Below the pieces are notes generated by a model. The model was not told the DNA's origin. It saw only the letters and a program-made list of their open reading frames with translations, and searched no databases. The position numbers and the translations under genes were made by a program. Below, in pieces: positions 12,348 to 23,706 of a stretch of 64,000 bases of DNA (position 1 is the first letter of the stretch; every line of letters begins with the position of its first letter). Source of the DNA: Arachis hypogaea (lineage: Eukaryota; Streptophyta; Magnoliopsida; Fabales; Fabaceae); the NCBI RefSeq assembly GCF_003086295.3, contig NC_092045.1:27756022-27820021 (forward strand), in the 5' to 3' direction.

Positions 12348-12460
12348 AGAATACATATACGCTAGATAACACTTATATTTTTTGTTATTTTGAAGAACGT
12401 TATTTTTTGTTTCAAATTTATCCTTTCGTATTTTTTGTTAGATTTAATCATATTTATGGT
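12348..12460 (+). repeat. Direct repeat, copy 2 (about 110 bp)
   Basis: It matches 10660-10785: ATACATATACGCTAGATAAC, then TTTTGTTATTTTGAAGAACG, then TTAGATTTAATCATATTTAT. The differences are mostly substitutions plus short deletions in T runs. Confidence 0.7.
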
Positions 12461-13095
12461 AAAAATTAATAAAAAATCACATAAAATAAAAAATCATATT
12501 TTTTCTCGTAAGATTAAGGTATATTAAATATTCAAATAAAACAAATATTGAACGTAACTTAGAAGTCTATGGCTCTTCTTTATATAATTCGAGACAATTA
12601 TTTTATTTTATCCATTTTGTATTTTAATATAAAAGAAATATTTAATTTCAAATGTTGATTTTATTAAATATTTATCTTTTAAATTTATTATATAACGAAG
12701 ATTTAAAAACATAATTTAATTTAAATATTATCAAATTAATATTAAATATAATTATTTAAATATCTATCTTTTAGATAAAATTTTACTTTTAAAATTTGTT
12801 ATATATAGTTATTTCAAAGCTGCTCATTTACTTTGTGCCAAAAATTAAAATTTATTTAAAATCGCCTTTTAATTTTAGAAAATTTTAGTTTTAGAGTGTC
12901 TTCTCCCTCGTATCACATCTAGCTAGGTTACCTTGGCAAAAATCCAATCCTTTTTCGGAACTTAAATAATTGACTTATATTTTATTTAACACTATTTCGG
13001 ATATAGCCTTTCAAACACTTGATTAGGAATAGGATTCAAAAGCTTCTCAATTTCCTATTATAAAATCATTTTTATTCATACATTATATAATACAT

Positions 13096-14520
13096 GAGAG
13101 AGAGAAAGGGTTGGTTAGCTATGGCTCTGCAAGTGCCAGAGTCTGCCACCATTGGAACCTAGCAACCAGCAAGCCAACAACCCAATTCATGGAACTGAAC
13201 TGTTTATACAAGTTGTACAATTCTTTTCCATCCAATCGGTACCCAGTGACCACCCTTGTATTTTCATGCAGCATTAAATTGGCCACCCTGAGAAACCTGG
13301 CTCTCTTTGTCATCATCGGAGGCACCAAGCGAACTGTCCCTCAAGGAATTTACAGATGAATGATGTGAGAGAATATCTTTATCTGGCCTGCCAGAAACAG
13401 CATGTGTTAAACCTTCTCAAGAGCCAGACCTTTTGCACTGATAAACATCCAAATTTAGTTTGTCTGAGATCTTCAATGGAGACTTATGTTTAATTGGTTT
13501 TTTTCGTCCTTGAACAAATTCAAAAGCACAAATAAGCCCATCTGTCCAAAGGTTATTTCCAGGGTTGGATTCTCCAGTATTATAGGTGCTATTGCTTTCT
13601 GATTTTTGGTGTTTTACTGAGGAACGTGGTTGGTCTTTCATGTAACTCATTTTCTCAGCTCTTCATGAAGCTAATGTAGCGAAATTACATTAGACCTTTA
13701 CTTGAAAACCACTCTTGTATGAGCAAACTTCTACACAAAACATGTTGTTGAAAAGTTTTTGATAACCATGGGTTCAACAACCAACAGCAACCCTACTAAT
13801 TATTTACAAATCAATGTTGCAATCCTTAAACTGTAGGGAAAGGTGTTAGTTTTAAATATAGCACAGTCGGATATTCTAAAATCAAAGAAAAATTGAGCAA
13901 TTAGCTATCTTAGAGAACTATCAAACAGAATTTATCGGCGAAAGCACAAGAATAAGCAGAACTTCAATACTCCAGCTTAGATAATAGTACATTAGATTAG
14001 GTTAGGTGTACTTTTTAAGTTAGATTCTAGCATATCAAACTACATTATCTCTGTTGATACTGCATAGTGTATTTATTGATCAGAATTCAAATCACCTCTT
14101 AATTAAACCGGAAATAATGCATAACCATAACCATTTATTTTAACTAGTAATGCTATTGCTTGAACAATGAATCAATCAACCTATCCATCTAACAGTTGTT
14201 TCTCGTTCGTTCCTCTTAAGTCGCACCAATTCAGATCATGCTTCAAAAAATAGAAACAAAACAACAAATTGGCAACTAGAAGACAAGGAATTAACAATCT
14301 AATTAACAATAAAGAAAAACGAAAACAAAAAATTACATATAAAAAATATTTAAAAAATAAGAAAGGGAAACGGAACGTACCAAACAGGTAGATGAAAGTG
14401 CGAAGTGGCTCCGAATCCTGAAAGGAAAGTGAGCTTAAGATTGAGGCGATGAGCAAAGAGATGAGCTCGAGCTTCAGTGAGAAAAGGCAGAGGAACCAGA
14501 CGTTAGGGCTAGAATTTTTT
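13096..14520 (-). pseudogene. 5' fragment of an unidentified host gene (untranslated exon, intron, first coding exon)
   Basis: On the minus strand, a leader-like exon (about 14515-14381) ends at a good GT donor (TACCTGTTTG followed by GTACGT). A second exon starts before ATG 13650. It encodes MSYMKDQPRSSVKHQKSES... with NLWTDGLICAFEFVQGRKKP, meets an in-frame TGA at 13417-13419, and then continues in the same frame (EGLTHAVSGRPDKDILSHHS, ...SDDDKESQVSQGGQFNAA). Two more stops and HWVPIGWKRIVQLV follow. A mostly open frame with isolated stops, plus a preserved splice donor, says this is a decayed piece of a real gene and not a processed copy. I do not recognise the family. Nothing downstream of about 13096 continues it, so the gene body is missing. 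Confidence 0.5.
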
Positions 14521-16370
14521 AATTTTCGAGTTACCTTGATAGATTAGGGAGAGATTAACCTTGGATTTGGGCTTGGGCAAGGATAAGGGATTAGGGTTAG
14601 AATTTATTTTAGGGACTTAATTGTATTTTTAAATTATTAAGAATTTAAATGTTTGTAAAATAAAAAATTAAGAGTATATTTGTTTTTTTATAAAAAAATT
14701 TAAATATAATTTAATTTATCTTGTGTAAATCGATCGGAATAAATCGGATCTAATAATTATAATACGAACAATTGGGTTTATTATTTTTTTATAATAAAGT
14801 GATTTTATTTTGATTTATTAAAAAATAATTTATTAACCGATTTAATAAAGATGTTCAATCATATTATGACACGTATACACGTCTTTAAAAAAATACATTT
14901 TTTGTGTCTGTATGTAAGTGGCCTCCATTTAATAATATACTTTAGTCTATATTTTTAAATATTGATAACTAATTAATAACAAAAAATAATAAATTCTGAT
15001 GACCTTCTAATATTTTTCATAAAAATTGTCCAAATAATCTAAAATTATTTTATTCAATATTTATTAATTCATGCTAAAATAAGAGATTTTAATGTTTAAA
15101 AATATAACACCTTAAACTAATTTTTATAATTATAATCAATCATTTTGATATTGAGGATCGTCTTTTGGTTTGATAATCGTTAAGAAAAGATTAATAGATA
15201 GATGGAATATTTGAAAGACTATTAAGTCCAATTTTAAGGGATATTATATTTAAAATTTTTTAAAAATTAAAATAAAATAAATAATTTTTTAAGAAATGAT
15301 AATTGATTTTACTAAAATTTTTTTGTTATAGGGAATGTAAAATTATTGGTTAGTATGAATTGTGATTAATTGTAGTTAATCGATGGTGAAATGAATTTTG
15401 GTCAATTAATAGAACTCAATTAATTAGCATTATAGATATTCAATTTTTAAACTTCTTTACTAAAAAAGTTATCATTGTTTTCGCAATTTCTGTAATTTAT
15501 TATGAGTTTTTTTTTCTTATTCAAAAATTGGTTTAACGAAAGAGAAAAAAAATGTATCGTCTCAATAATCAAACTAACATTTTATACACATTATTTAACT
15601 TCATTTTTAGGTTTAACTAATGATAAAATATAATAAAATAATATATTTATATATATATATATAATATAATATTTTTATCTAATTTTTTATCAGATTTTTT
15701 AAACATAAAATTTCAACTTATTCAATCCATTTACCAATTTCTTTTGTAACTTTGTAACACATTTAAATTTTTTTAACCATTAAATCTAAATAAATTAGTT
15801 TAAATCTAACAAAAATTAATTTTTATTAGTGAGAGCGTATTAAACACACTCCAACTTTCCACTAACGCAAACGTTCCGCACTTTTTAATATAAATACCTT
15901 CTTATTGTGTTCATTCTTCTTTGTCACGTATTTCTTTTTCGTCATTGTTTTTTATCGTTGCATTTTTCCTTCTCTTTTCTGGTGATTTTGTAGTATTATG
16001 CGCTTTTTCTTTTTTTTTTGATTTTTTTTTATTTTTATCCTTGTTAAAATGATAAAATAAGAAGAATTATAAGAATGTGAAATAAGAAGAAAAAGATGAA
16101 CAAAAAAAAAAAGACAATAATAATGATGATGAAAAGGAGAATGAAAAGTTTTGAATTATATAAAATTTATCAAAAAATAACATCAAAACTTTTTAATTAT
16201 GACAAAAAACTTTTCAATTTTGACACCAAAATTTATTAATCGTGTCGTTTTCAAATAAAAATGATATACTTGTTTTTAATGGTTTGTTATCATTTGTCCT
16301 GAGTAAGTTGAAGGGCAAATGAGTGTAATGATTAGGTTATGGGTTGTAGTTCACTATCTTATGTATTTTG
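14521..16370. other. AT-rich intergenic DNA, nothing recognised
   Basis: No coding block, RNA gene or element terminus is visible. There is a TA-rich run near 15640-15672. Part of it resembles decayed transposon or intron sequence by composition only. Confidence 0.6.
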
Positions 16371-18280
16371 CTTGTCCCTTCAGGCCCTTTCAAAATTACA
16401 TCAGCGATACTTTTAACTGTATTGAATAGAACCAAGGTATACATTTTTTTGAGACTTAAATATGTCTAGTTCTTTACATGATTGGTACCATCCGCTTTTA
16501 TCATTTTCTCTTCTAGAAGATAAGGGAAAAAAATATACATAAGTGGGATGAGCATGATTAAATATGTCTAGTTCTTACCTGTATAGTGTGATGTTTATGC
16601 TGCCATTACATGGTTACCAAGGATATAATTCATGCTGTGCTCGATGGCTTCAATGGCATGTTTCTAACTTATATAGTTGGAATTTTTGTTCCTTTTACTG
16701 CATAATTTATTTATTATATTCGAATTGGTTTATATTTAAACAATTTGAAGCTTTCTACCTTGCTGTAGTTGCAAACTTGAAATTAAGACTTCAATCAAAG
16801 TACACTAATCTGTAATGCTTAGGCCAAGCTTAGCTCAGTTGGTGACTAACTAACTAAAAATTGCTCAATATTCAAAGTTATTTTACATTTTTACCTCCTC
16901 GCGTTACTCTTGATTGCTAATTACTATATCATTTGAATGTAATGATGAGTTTAAGTCAAAATTGATTGTGTGAATTTGGCAACCAGTAGATGTTATCTAA
17001 CAGCAATTATTTTTGATGAATAGCTACATTTATTTTATGACCCTTGTTAGACATGTTATCTAACAGCAATTCTTCGCCGTTCAGTACTACTACTGCAGAG
17101 ATGAGATGAAAGATGGCGTTTGCAGATCTGAATCTGAATCTCTAGGAAGTTAGCATTTGTCGTTCGCCACCTCTGAGCTCGTCTCCGATCTGCTCTCTTT
17201 TGCTCTTCTGTGCCTCTCTCCGCCATTCCTCTATTTTTGCTTCAAATCTGCTCTCGCCGCCGCTGCTCTGCTCTCTGCTCCGATCCCCCAGTCTCCGTCA
17301 CTGCCTCTGAACTCTCTCGCCTTCGGTCAGTTCTCTCCACTGATCTGCTCTCGTCTAGTTTCTGTGCCTCTCTCAAAATCTTGTTTTCTGATTAATCGAT
17401 TATTGATGACTTGATGTGTTAACATATATGGATTCAACTTTTTAAATTTCTTTGTTAGATTAGCTTTGATATTTCCTCTTTATGAGATGTAAATTCAATG
17501 TGTGATTAAATTCAGCAGGAGCTCTTTAATCTCTGGGCTCTTTTGGGTAACCATTTCTTCTCTTTCAACCACAATATTCAAAATGTTCGATGAAATGTTT
17601 CAACCAAATTTGTTATTTTTTTTTTCTTTTCATTCTCTTATTTCTATTGCTATTGCAGTACAAGTTTGACATTAAAAATGCTCTTATCAATAGGTTTTAT
17701 TATAGTCTCTGCTTTGATGTTTTACTTTTGTTCATATTATTATTGTGAATTAGCTTTTCAATTGAGTATTTAACAATGCTTTTAATTGGCTCTGAGTTTA
17801 TATTGTGGATTAGTCATAGGTAGAATTTGTGGTTTCAATCTAATCTTGTAACCAACTTCAGAGTTGCAGCTCTGGTTTTGTGCAATGCAAAATTTATGAT
17901 AATATATGATGTTCTGCTTCTGCCTCAGTTCTCCGAGTCTATGACGAATTATAGCATATTTGGTGATAATTGTCTGTCTGTTATTAATGAGTGTACATTC
18001 TTGGTGGTTCATACTCTCTCTGCACTAGTTGAATCAATCTTAATCTTTTTTGTATATGTTTGGAATAGAACTATGTTATGTATCTTTGTGAAATGTTTCC
18101 TTGCAATTAATTAAGGAAAACTACTGGGTACGTTAGCTGCATTTCTAATTGTGTCTCTTCCTCTTTTGCATTTCTAATAGTTGATAGTGATTAGCCCTAT
18201 TTGGATTTTTCAAGTTAAAATAAGACTTACAATTCTGATTTACAGCGAGCAGAGGTTAAAATATATAAATAACCAATCTG
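16371..18280. other. Region with weak exon-like and leader-like segments, not assigned
   Basis: A possible small exon lies at about 16384-16435 (CAG before it, GTATAC after it, one open frame reading PFKITSAILLTVLNRTK), which I cannot identify. A CT-rich segment at about 17105-17395 has the look of a plant 5' untranslated leader, with many CTC/TCT triplets and several CpG. The 18-base word ATGTTATCTAACAGCAAT occurs twice about 63 bp apart (near 16990 and 17053). No gene can be supported. Confidence 0.35.
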
Positions 18281-18590
18281 CTACCTTCCTTGGATGTTTG
18301 TTAAGCTGATATAATTGATGGAATATGATCCATCACTTCTATGAGAAGACTCTATATCCAACATTTTCTGCCTATGCATGAATGCTGGCTGCTTCGGCAG
18401 AGGAAGATTAACAATTTCACTATTAAGCATTGAAATTACTGCAGTCATAGTAGGCCTATCCCTTGCAAGTTCTTGCACGCACAAAAGCCCAATGTGAATG
18501 TACCTCATTATATCTGCAAGACTACTCATGTTTGCTACTTCTGGATCTATTAGAGCTGTAATCTTATCATCATTCCACAATTTCCATGCC
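18281..18590 (-). pseudogene. Last exon of an S-domain (G-type lectin) receptor-like kinase
   Basis: The exon starts after an AG at about 18590 (GCATGGAAATTGTGG, AWKLWNDD) and ends at a stop at 18281-18283. It encodes the C-terminal end of a Ser/Thr kinase: MRYIHIGLLCVQELARDRPT (kinase subdomain XI with the invariant Arg), MLNSEIVNLPLPKQPAF, and an ending in ISLTNIQGR. The SINxxSLTNxxGR tail is characteristic of S-receptor-like kinases of the SD1 group. The full protein has lectin, S-locus glycoprotein, PAN, transmembrane and kinase domains across about seven exons, and none of the upstream exons lies in the next 10 kb on this strand. This exon itself is undamaged. It is most simply a captured or duplicated fragment. 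Confidence 0.85.
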
Positions 18591-18740
18591 TATAAACATC
18601 AAGAATCACATGAACTATCTAGTTAGTTAAACTTTAAAGTAACCTTTTGATGGCTTGAAGTGTCACTTACAATCTACTGTGTCTAGGTTAGGTCTTGTGT
18701 TTATATATTAATCTATCGATTCTCATGGTATTGTTTCTAG

Positions 18741-18858
18741 GCTGAGGAGAGGCACACTGAGATTCTAGGCCGCCTTCTCTACACCACAAAATTGGTTGCA
18801 AAGCAAGAAGGCCTTGACGATGGCTTCAAAATTGTAATCAACGATGGACCAAAAGGCT
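18741..18858 (+). pseudogene. Single internal exon of a HINT1-like HIT-domain protein (14-kDa zinc-binding protein)
   Basis: An AG acceptor (TTGTTTCTAG) precedes the exon and a GTAAG donor follows it. The exon is open in one frame, with the segments AEERHTEILGRLLYTTKLVA and DDGFKIVINDGPKGC. This matches the central exon of plant HINT proteins (AMP-NH2 hydrolases of the histidine-triad family). The next exon, which should carry the active-site His-x-His-x-His, is absent. A long ATT microsatellite follows 65 bp downstream. It cannot make a functional protein and is a fragment with intact splice borders, on the opposite strand to the kinase exon 150 bp away. Confidence 0.8.
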
Positions 18859-18923
18859 GTAAGTGTTCCTATCAATGTCAATATGGGAACTCTTATCAAA
18901 TCAATCATCTTGTATGAGTTATG

Positions 18924-18924
<1 letters not shown>

Positions 18925-18985
<61 letters not shown>
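18925..18985 (+). repeat. (ATT)n microsatellite, about 20 units
   Basis: An uninterrupted TTA/ATT trinucleotide run. It produces an artefactual poly-leucine reading frame, which I reject as a gene. Confidence 0.97.
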
Positions 18986-19805
18986 CAATTTTGGGAACTC
19001 TATACTCGTTTTCTTTAAAGTTTCGTCAAATTCAATGGACTCCCATTTCTAAAAGCATACATTGACCTCCTTTAATATTTGGGTAACAAAACACTTGTTT
19101 TCACTCTTGTATTTTGTAAAATATTATACCAAAGACCAACTGTACTACTCTATTTGTATTTTTATCATTGATTTAATTAATTTATTTTATATTAGATCAT
19201 AGGATAATATAATATAATGAAGTACACACTTGACCGTTTATTGTATTAAAGCATTAAAGCATTGAGTTTTGAACTTGAGATATAGAACATAGTTATTCTT
19301 TCAATGAGTTCAATCCTTCATTCAAATGTCTCCTTTTTATAGGATTCCAACTCCTCATTTTTCAACTCAATATATAATTCCCCTAACCCATTATTACTAG
19401 GGTGTGTGTGATTGAAAGGTTAATTTTTATGCCTAGGAATATCATTATTAGAAATATTATTTCTTGAAATAGTATTAGCAAGTATATAGTATTTTTATGT
19501 TTGGTTTGTAAAAATAAAATTTATGAAATATTAATAATATGTCTAGGAATGTTTTAGTTTTTGTTTGGTTCATATTTAATATATTTGAAAATTGTAAATA
19601 CTTTGTCTAAAATATTCTTATAATTTTTAATTAGAATATTAATGATTAAATTTAGTAAATATATATAACAAAATATAAATATAATAAAATAAAATATTTT
19701 TAATTAAATTTTTTAGATTATAATTTTCTAAATAAATATAAATATAATAAAATATTATTTTTTATTTTATTTTTAAATTTACTAAAATATCCTTAATATC
19801 CTAAG
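18986..19805. other. AT-rich spacer before the CACTA fragment
   Basis: No gene is visible. Around 19430-19600 a GTTTGGTT...AAAAT pattern suggests decayed mobile-element sequence, but no terminus can be defined. Confidence 0.5.
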
Positions 19806-20935
19806 TATTCTTGTTTCATGCACATCCATAGTGGCAAGTTATAAGTCATTAAAATAACCGGCCATGTGCTATGAGATATACTCATGGTTCGAAACGGATT
19901 GATTCTATCGCTCGCCAAACCAAGTCTCAAGTTACGAGGTTTCTTGGCAAATTCTGAATGTCAGGTATCAAAATCCTTCCATGATTGACCATCGACAGGA
20001 TGCTTTAGCTTTTTATCCTTTTTACGCTCTTTCCGATGCCAACTCATATTCTTAGCAGTCTTTAAGCACATGAATAGCCTTTGAAACTTGCAAATTAGGG
20101 GAAAGTGTCGTAATATCTTTGTAGAAATATTGTGAGCTTTCTTTGAGGATATGTCACATTCAACTACCGCATGCTCAATCCAACGAGAAGTTCCACATTC
20201 ATAGCAACATGTTTCATTCTCGTGCTCTTTCCAATATAGTATGCAATCACTTGGGCATGCATCAATCTTTTTATAATTAAGACCTAAATCTTTCACCATA
20301 GCCTTGGTTTTGCTGAAAGAAGAAGGGAGATTCAAGTTAGGAATAGCCTCTTTTAATAATTCCAGGAGAAAAGTGAACGAGACATTGCTCCATCCATGTA
20401 GACACTTCAACAAGTAGAGTCAGATAGTAAAAAATAACGTAGAAAATCCCTTGCAACCAGGATATAGTTCCTTGCTAGAGTCAGATAGTGAAAAATAACG
20501 TAGAAAATCCCTTGCAACTAGGATATAGTTCTTTCTAGGATATAGTTCTTTGCTAGCTATGTCAACCAAATTGTAGAACTTCTTTACATCTTCGTTCATA
20601 CCTTCTTTTTCTCCCTCAACATCTGCTACATTCCTAAACCTTTCGTTTAGCAAGACTTCAATGTCATCACATGAATAAATCTCATCGGTATCACCAGTAT
20701 CGACATCCATACCAATTAAACTTTTTCCATGATTAACCCATCGTGTATAGCCCTTGACAAATCCAAAGCATATCAAATCGCTATAAATAGATTGTCTTTG
20801 ACCCAAAAGGAAGTTGCAACATTTTGCACAAGAACATATAATTTTCTCTCCTTGAGAATTTTCAACAGAGTAAGCATAATCCAAGAATTTATTGACGCCA
20901 TCCCTAAACTCTTGGCTATGTCTTGGTAAACTCAT
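19806..20935 (-). pseudogene. CACTA (En/Spm) TNP2-type transposase, N-terminal part
   Basis: ATG at 20935 opens the transposase-associated domain (MSLPRHSQEFRDGVNKFLDY, cysteines in CSCAKCCNF, then FVKGYTRWVNHGKS). The TNP2 region follows from about 20413: LKCLHGWSNVSFTFLLELLK, LGLNYKKIDACPSDCILYWK, CCYECGTSRW, ILRHFPLICKFQRLF. After a TGA just past 19961 the same frame continues into recognisable TNP2 sequence (PRNLRLGLASDRINPF, MSISHSTWPVILMTYNLPLW, MCMKQEYL) to about 19806. CACTA transposases cut the CACTA-ended terminal repeats. The catalytic core beyond MCMKQ is absent. A local tandem duplication at 20415-20536 disrupts the junction between the two domains. The LTR nest begins 100 bp upstream of the ATG and may have landed inside this element. 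Confidence 0.85.
20415..20536 (+). repeat. Tandem duplication of about 60 bp inside the CACTA fragment
   Basis: The block AGAGTCAGATAGTGAAAAAT... through GGATATAGTTCCTTGC occurs twice back to back, with a third partial copy of GGATATAGTTCTTT after it. The copies differ at only a few positions, so the duplication is recent relative to the decay around it. It adds repeated residues (ELYP...DFLRYF) and ends the upstream open frame. Confidence 0.85.
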
Positions 20936-21030
20936 CCAGTTCTTGGATGAGTCATGAAAAACCCTAATTGTTCATAGTGATATTACTATTAAACTAAGAA
21001 TTTAGGTAGCAAAAATAATGTAATTTATAT

Positions 21031-21035
21031 GTTCG
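21031..21035 (+). other. Target site duplication GTTCG (left copy)
   Basis: It equals 38709-38713 and directly abuts the TGATGCACC start of the left LTR. Confidence 0.9.
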
Positions 21036-22552
21036 TGATGCACCACTATTTCGTGGTACATCTTGTGCTTAATTGAGTGGATTTTATCCACTATTCTCAC
21101 ACTTATTCATATAAATCACATGTTTTACATTTTTCTTCCTGATTTTGTGCTATGATTGAAAACATGTTTCTTTGGTCTTAATTTAGCTAATTTTAATCCT
21201 CTCTTATTACCATTCGATGCCATGATATGTGTGTTAAGTGTTTTCAGAGATTACAGGGCAAAAAATGGCTTAGATGATGGAAAGGAAGCATGCAAAAGTG
21301 GAAGGAATACAAGAAACTGAAGGAACTGTAAAGCTGTCAACCCTGACCTCTTTGCACTCAATCGGTCATAACTCGAGCTACAAAGGTCCAAATGAGGCGG
21401 TTTCAGTTGCGTTGGAAAGCTAACATCGGGGGCTTCAAAATGATATATAATTTTTCATAGTTGCTATGCAGCTAGGTGACGCGTTCGCGCACTTGAAGCG
21501 CACGCGCACCTGGCGCGTACGCGCGACATGCGCGACGTACTGCAACTGCAGAAATCGCTGGGGGCGATTTCTGGGCTATTTTTTACCCAGTTTTCGACCT
21601 AGAAAACACAGATTAGAGGCTGCATAGTGGAGGATTGAAGGAACACTTCTCATTATTCACAATTTAGGTTTTAGATGTAGTTTCTAGATAGAGGCTTTCT
21701 CCTCTCTCTAGGTTTTAGGATTCCTAGTTCTACGTTTTGGATTGGATAATTGAAGAAAGTTACTACCTCCGTAGAGTTTTTATCATTCTAGTTTGTTTCC
21801 TATTCCTTTACTCTTTTATTTCCTATTTACTTTGTTTAGAGTTATATGGATATCTTCGATTTTGGAATTAATTAATGCAAAAATACTTTTCTATTTAATT
21901 TTCATTATTTGTTGATTATTTTTTATTGAGTTTTATTATCATGTCCTCTTCCTACTCCCTTTACATGTATGCAAAATTGGCATCCATGTCAATGGAGTAG
22001 GCTTTCAACTTGGCTTTGGAATTGATTAATATTTGGAGACCCTTGAGTTGAAAGAATCAAGAGTTAAATCGTAATTGGGAATTGTTGGCTGGCTCTCTAG
22101 TCATTAACGCTAATCCTTCCCAAGGGAGAGGATTAGGACTTGTGAATAGAAGTTGGTTCTCAACTTGACTTTGTTAACTAAGTAGAAACAACGACCTATT
22201 ATTATTAATCTTGGAAAATCCAACAAGGATAAAACTTCCGATTAATCTTCTCCAAGCCAAGGTCTTTATTTTAATTACATAAAACCTCTTGTTAATTTTT
22301 CTTGCTTTAATTTCTAATCATTTATTTTTCCATTCTTCAACCCCAAAAATATACTTTTTCATAACCAATTATAAGTACACTTTCCTGCAATTCCTTGAGA
22401 GACGACCCGAGGTTTGAATACTTCGGTTATTACTTTTTAGAGGTTTTGTTGCTTGTGACAAACAATCTTTTGTATGAAAGGATTCTTGTTGGTTTAGAAG
22501 CTATACTTTCAATGAGAACTTATTTGTGAAATTCTAGACCACACAAAAGTCG
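21036..22552 (+). repeat. Left LTR of the outer element (1517 bp)
   Basis: It begins TGATGCACCACTATTTCGTG and ends ACACAAAAGTCG. The right LTR ends AAAAGTCA, so the terminal CA has become CG here. It contains a CG-dense segment at about 21478-21537 and a block near 22395-22530 that is also present, inverted, in the solo LTR. Compared with the right LTR it has an extra segment of about 75 bp after the CG-dense part and lacks another of about 30 bp. Confidence 0.92.
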
Positions 22553-22563
22553 GTTCATCAAAA

Positions 22564-22580
22564 TGGCGTTGTTGCTGGGG
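22564..22580 (+). promoter_or_regulatory. Decayed tRNA-Asp primer binding site
   Basis: It reads TGGCGTTGTTGCTGGGG. Relative to the tRNA-Asp complement TGGCGCCGTTGCCGGGG, every difference is C to T, at three positions. That is the pattern left by deamination of methylated cytosine. Confidence 0.85.
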
Positions 22581-22705
22581 AATTGCAAACGTGTACCTTA
22601 TTATTGGTTATTGTAAATATTTGCTTTTGCTTGTTTTCTAGTTTTTGTTTGTTTAGGAATTAGTTGCTTATTTTTACTAGTTTTTGTTTTTCTTTTTTAG
22701 CTACC

Positions 22706-23706
22706 ATGAACTCTCACCCCTTTGGCTATGAGTCTGGTTACAATTGTGTTGCAGGAAGAGGAGATTACAATGAGAATATGCATCAAGGATGGAAGAATCA
22801 AAGATGGGAGGAGTCACAATGATTTGATCAACCCTCTTGGCAACAACCACCTCCAATAGACTATCAACAACCATTCTGTGATGCATATCAAGGCAATGGT
22901 TATGGTGGATCTTTCCGTGACAATCAACACCCACCACATTATACCTATGAGCCCCCTCCTCAACATAACTTGGAACTACCATACTCACAAGCCCCTTTCC
23001 ACCATTCACCTCCATATGACCCTAACCCTTATCCACCTTATGAACCATACTTAGAACCACCCCCATTCCAGCACAATTACTCCCAAGAACCACCACCTCA
23101 ATATACACCATCTCCTTATCCTTATAAAGAAGAACCACCTTCCTATCATAAACCATTCTTTCCAACAAATGAACCCTCCTATCCACCTCAACCTCTATTG
23201 GATAACAAGACACTTATCTCTAATCTCATTGGTCTCACCTCTAAACTTTAATATCTTATATCCCGCAGGGACTAACCCTCCACCTTCAATATTCAACCCT
23301 CAAGCTTTAGTGCACCGCCACCCTCCGTGCAAGAATACCCATATCCATCAATCCAAGAGCAACATGATCCCAATGATACTATTGACATGGAACAAGAGAG
23401 AAGGGATCGTCTTAGGGACGCAATCACAATGGATCGGTTACACGCGGCCTTATTTCCAGAGGAGTAAGAGGAGGCCCAAAATGTGGAGGTAAGAGAGACC
23501 CTTAAAGATGAAGGAGTAGTTGAAGGGAGTTGTCATAAAAAGGAAATCATCAAGGAGGAGTACGATTTTATACTAAAACAACTGGACAAAGCCGCAATAG
23601 TTAAAGAGGAAGTGGTTGAGAACTTAGGAGATGCGGAACCTCCATGGGAAGGTCAAGTCATAGAGCCTCCTTCCAAGACGCTTGAAATTGATGTTGAGAA
23701 GGGTAT
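22706..23706 (+). pseudogene. Gag-position ORF of the outer element, 5' part (proline-rich)
   Basis: ATG 22706 opens MNSHPFGYESGYNCVAGRGD. An in-frame TGA at about 22819-22821 is followed by a long Pro/Tyr/Gln-rich stretch (repeats of PPYxPxPYPPY and EPPxY, 22970-23251). After a stop and a change of frame, an acidic Lys/Glu-rich part follows (RETLKDEGVVEGSCHKKEII, 23483 on). It contains no capsid, zinc-knuckle or enzyme motif. The last codons before 23707 are split by the solo LTR, and the frame continues unchanged after the right target duplication at 33692. I do not recognise a function. Such Pro-rich ORFs occur at the gag position in non-autonomous plant LTR elements. Confidence 0.55.
23702..23706 (+). 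other. Target site duplication GGTAT (left copy)
   Basis: It matches GGTAT at 33687-33691 and abuts the TGATGATTGG edge of the solo LTR. Confidence 0.85.

Larger units (their letters stand above)
10056..13095. other. AT-rich intergenic DNA without recognisable genes
   Basis: About 3 kb of very AT-rich sequence. The short open frames here are compositional. The only structure I can support is a diverged direct repeat of about 110-120 bp (10660-10785 and 12348-12460), listed separately. Confidence 0.6.

Noticed and set aside
13096..13650. Possible Rab3GAP-like identity for the gene fragment
   Set aside because: I considered it from a vague recollection, but the conserved Rab3GAP sequences I can recall do not match these residues, so the fragment is left unnamed.
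16823..16845. Canonical pol III A-box-like TAGCTCAGTTGG
   Set aside because: No B box, acceptor stem or A tail follows at the right distance. It may be a SINE head fragment but cannot be supported as a tRNA gene or SINE.
17157..17414. 85-residue Leu/Ser-rich frame resembling a membrane protein
   Set aside because: The CT-rich leader-like composition explains it. There is no family resemblance, and overlapping frames are equally open.
18844..19065. Open frame with a long poly-leucine run
   Set aside because: It is the translation of the ATT microsatellite. The first residues belong to the HINT exon read past its donor site.
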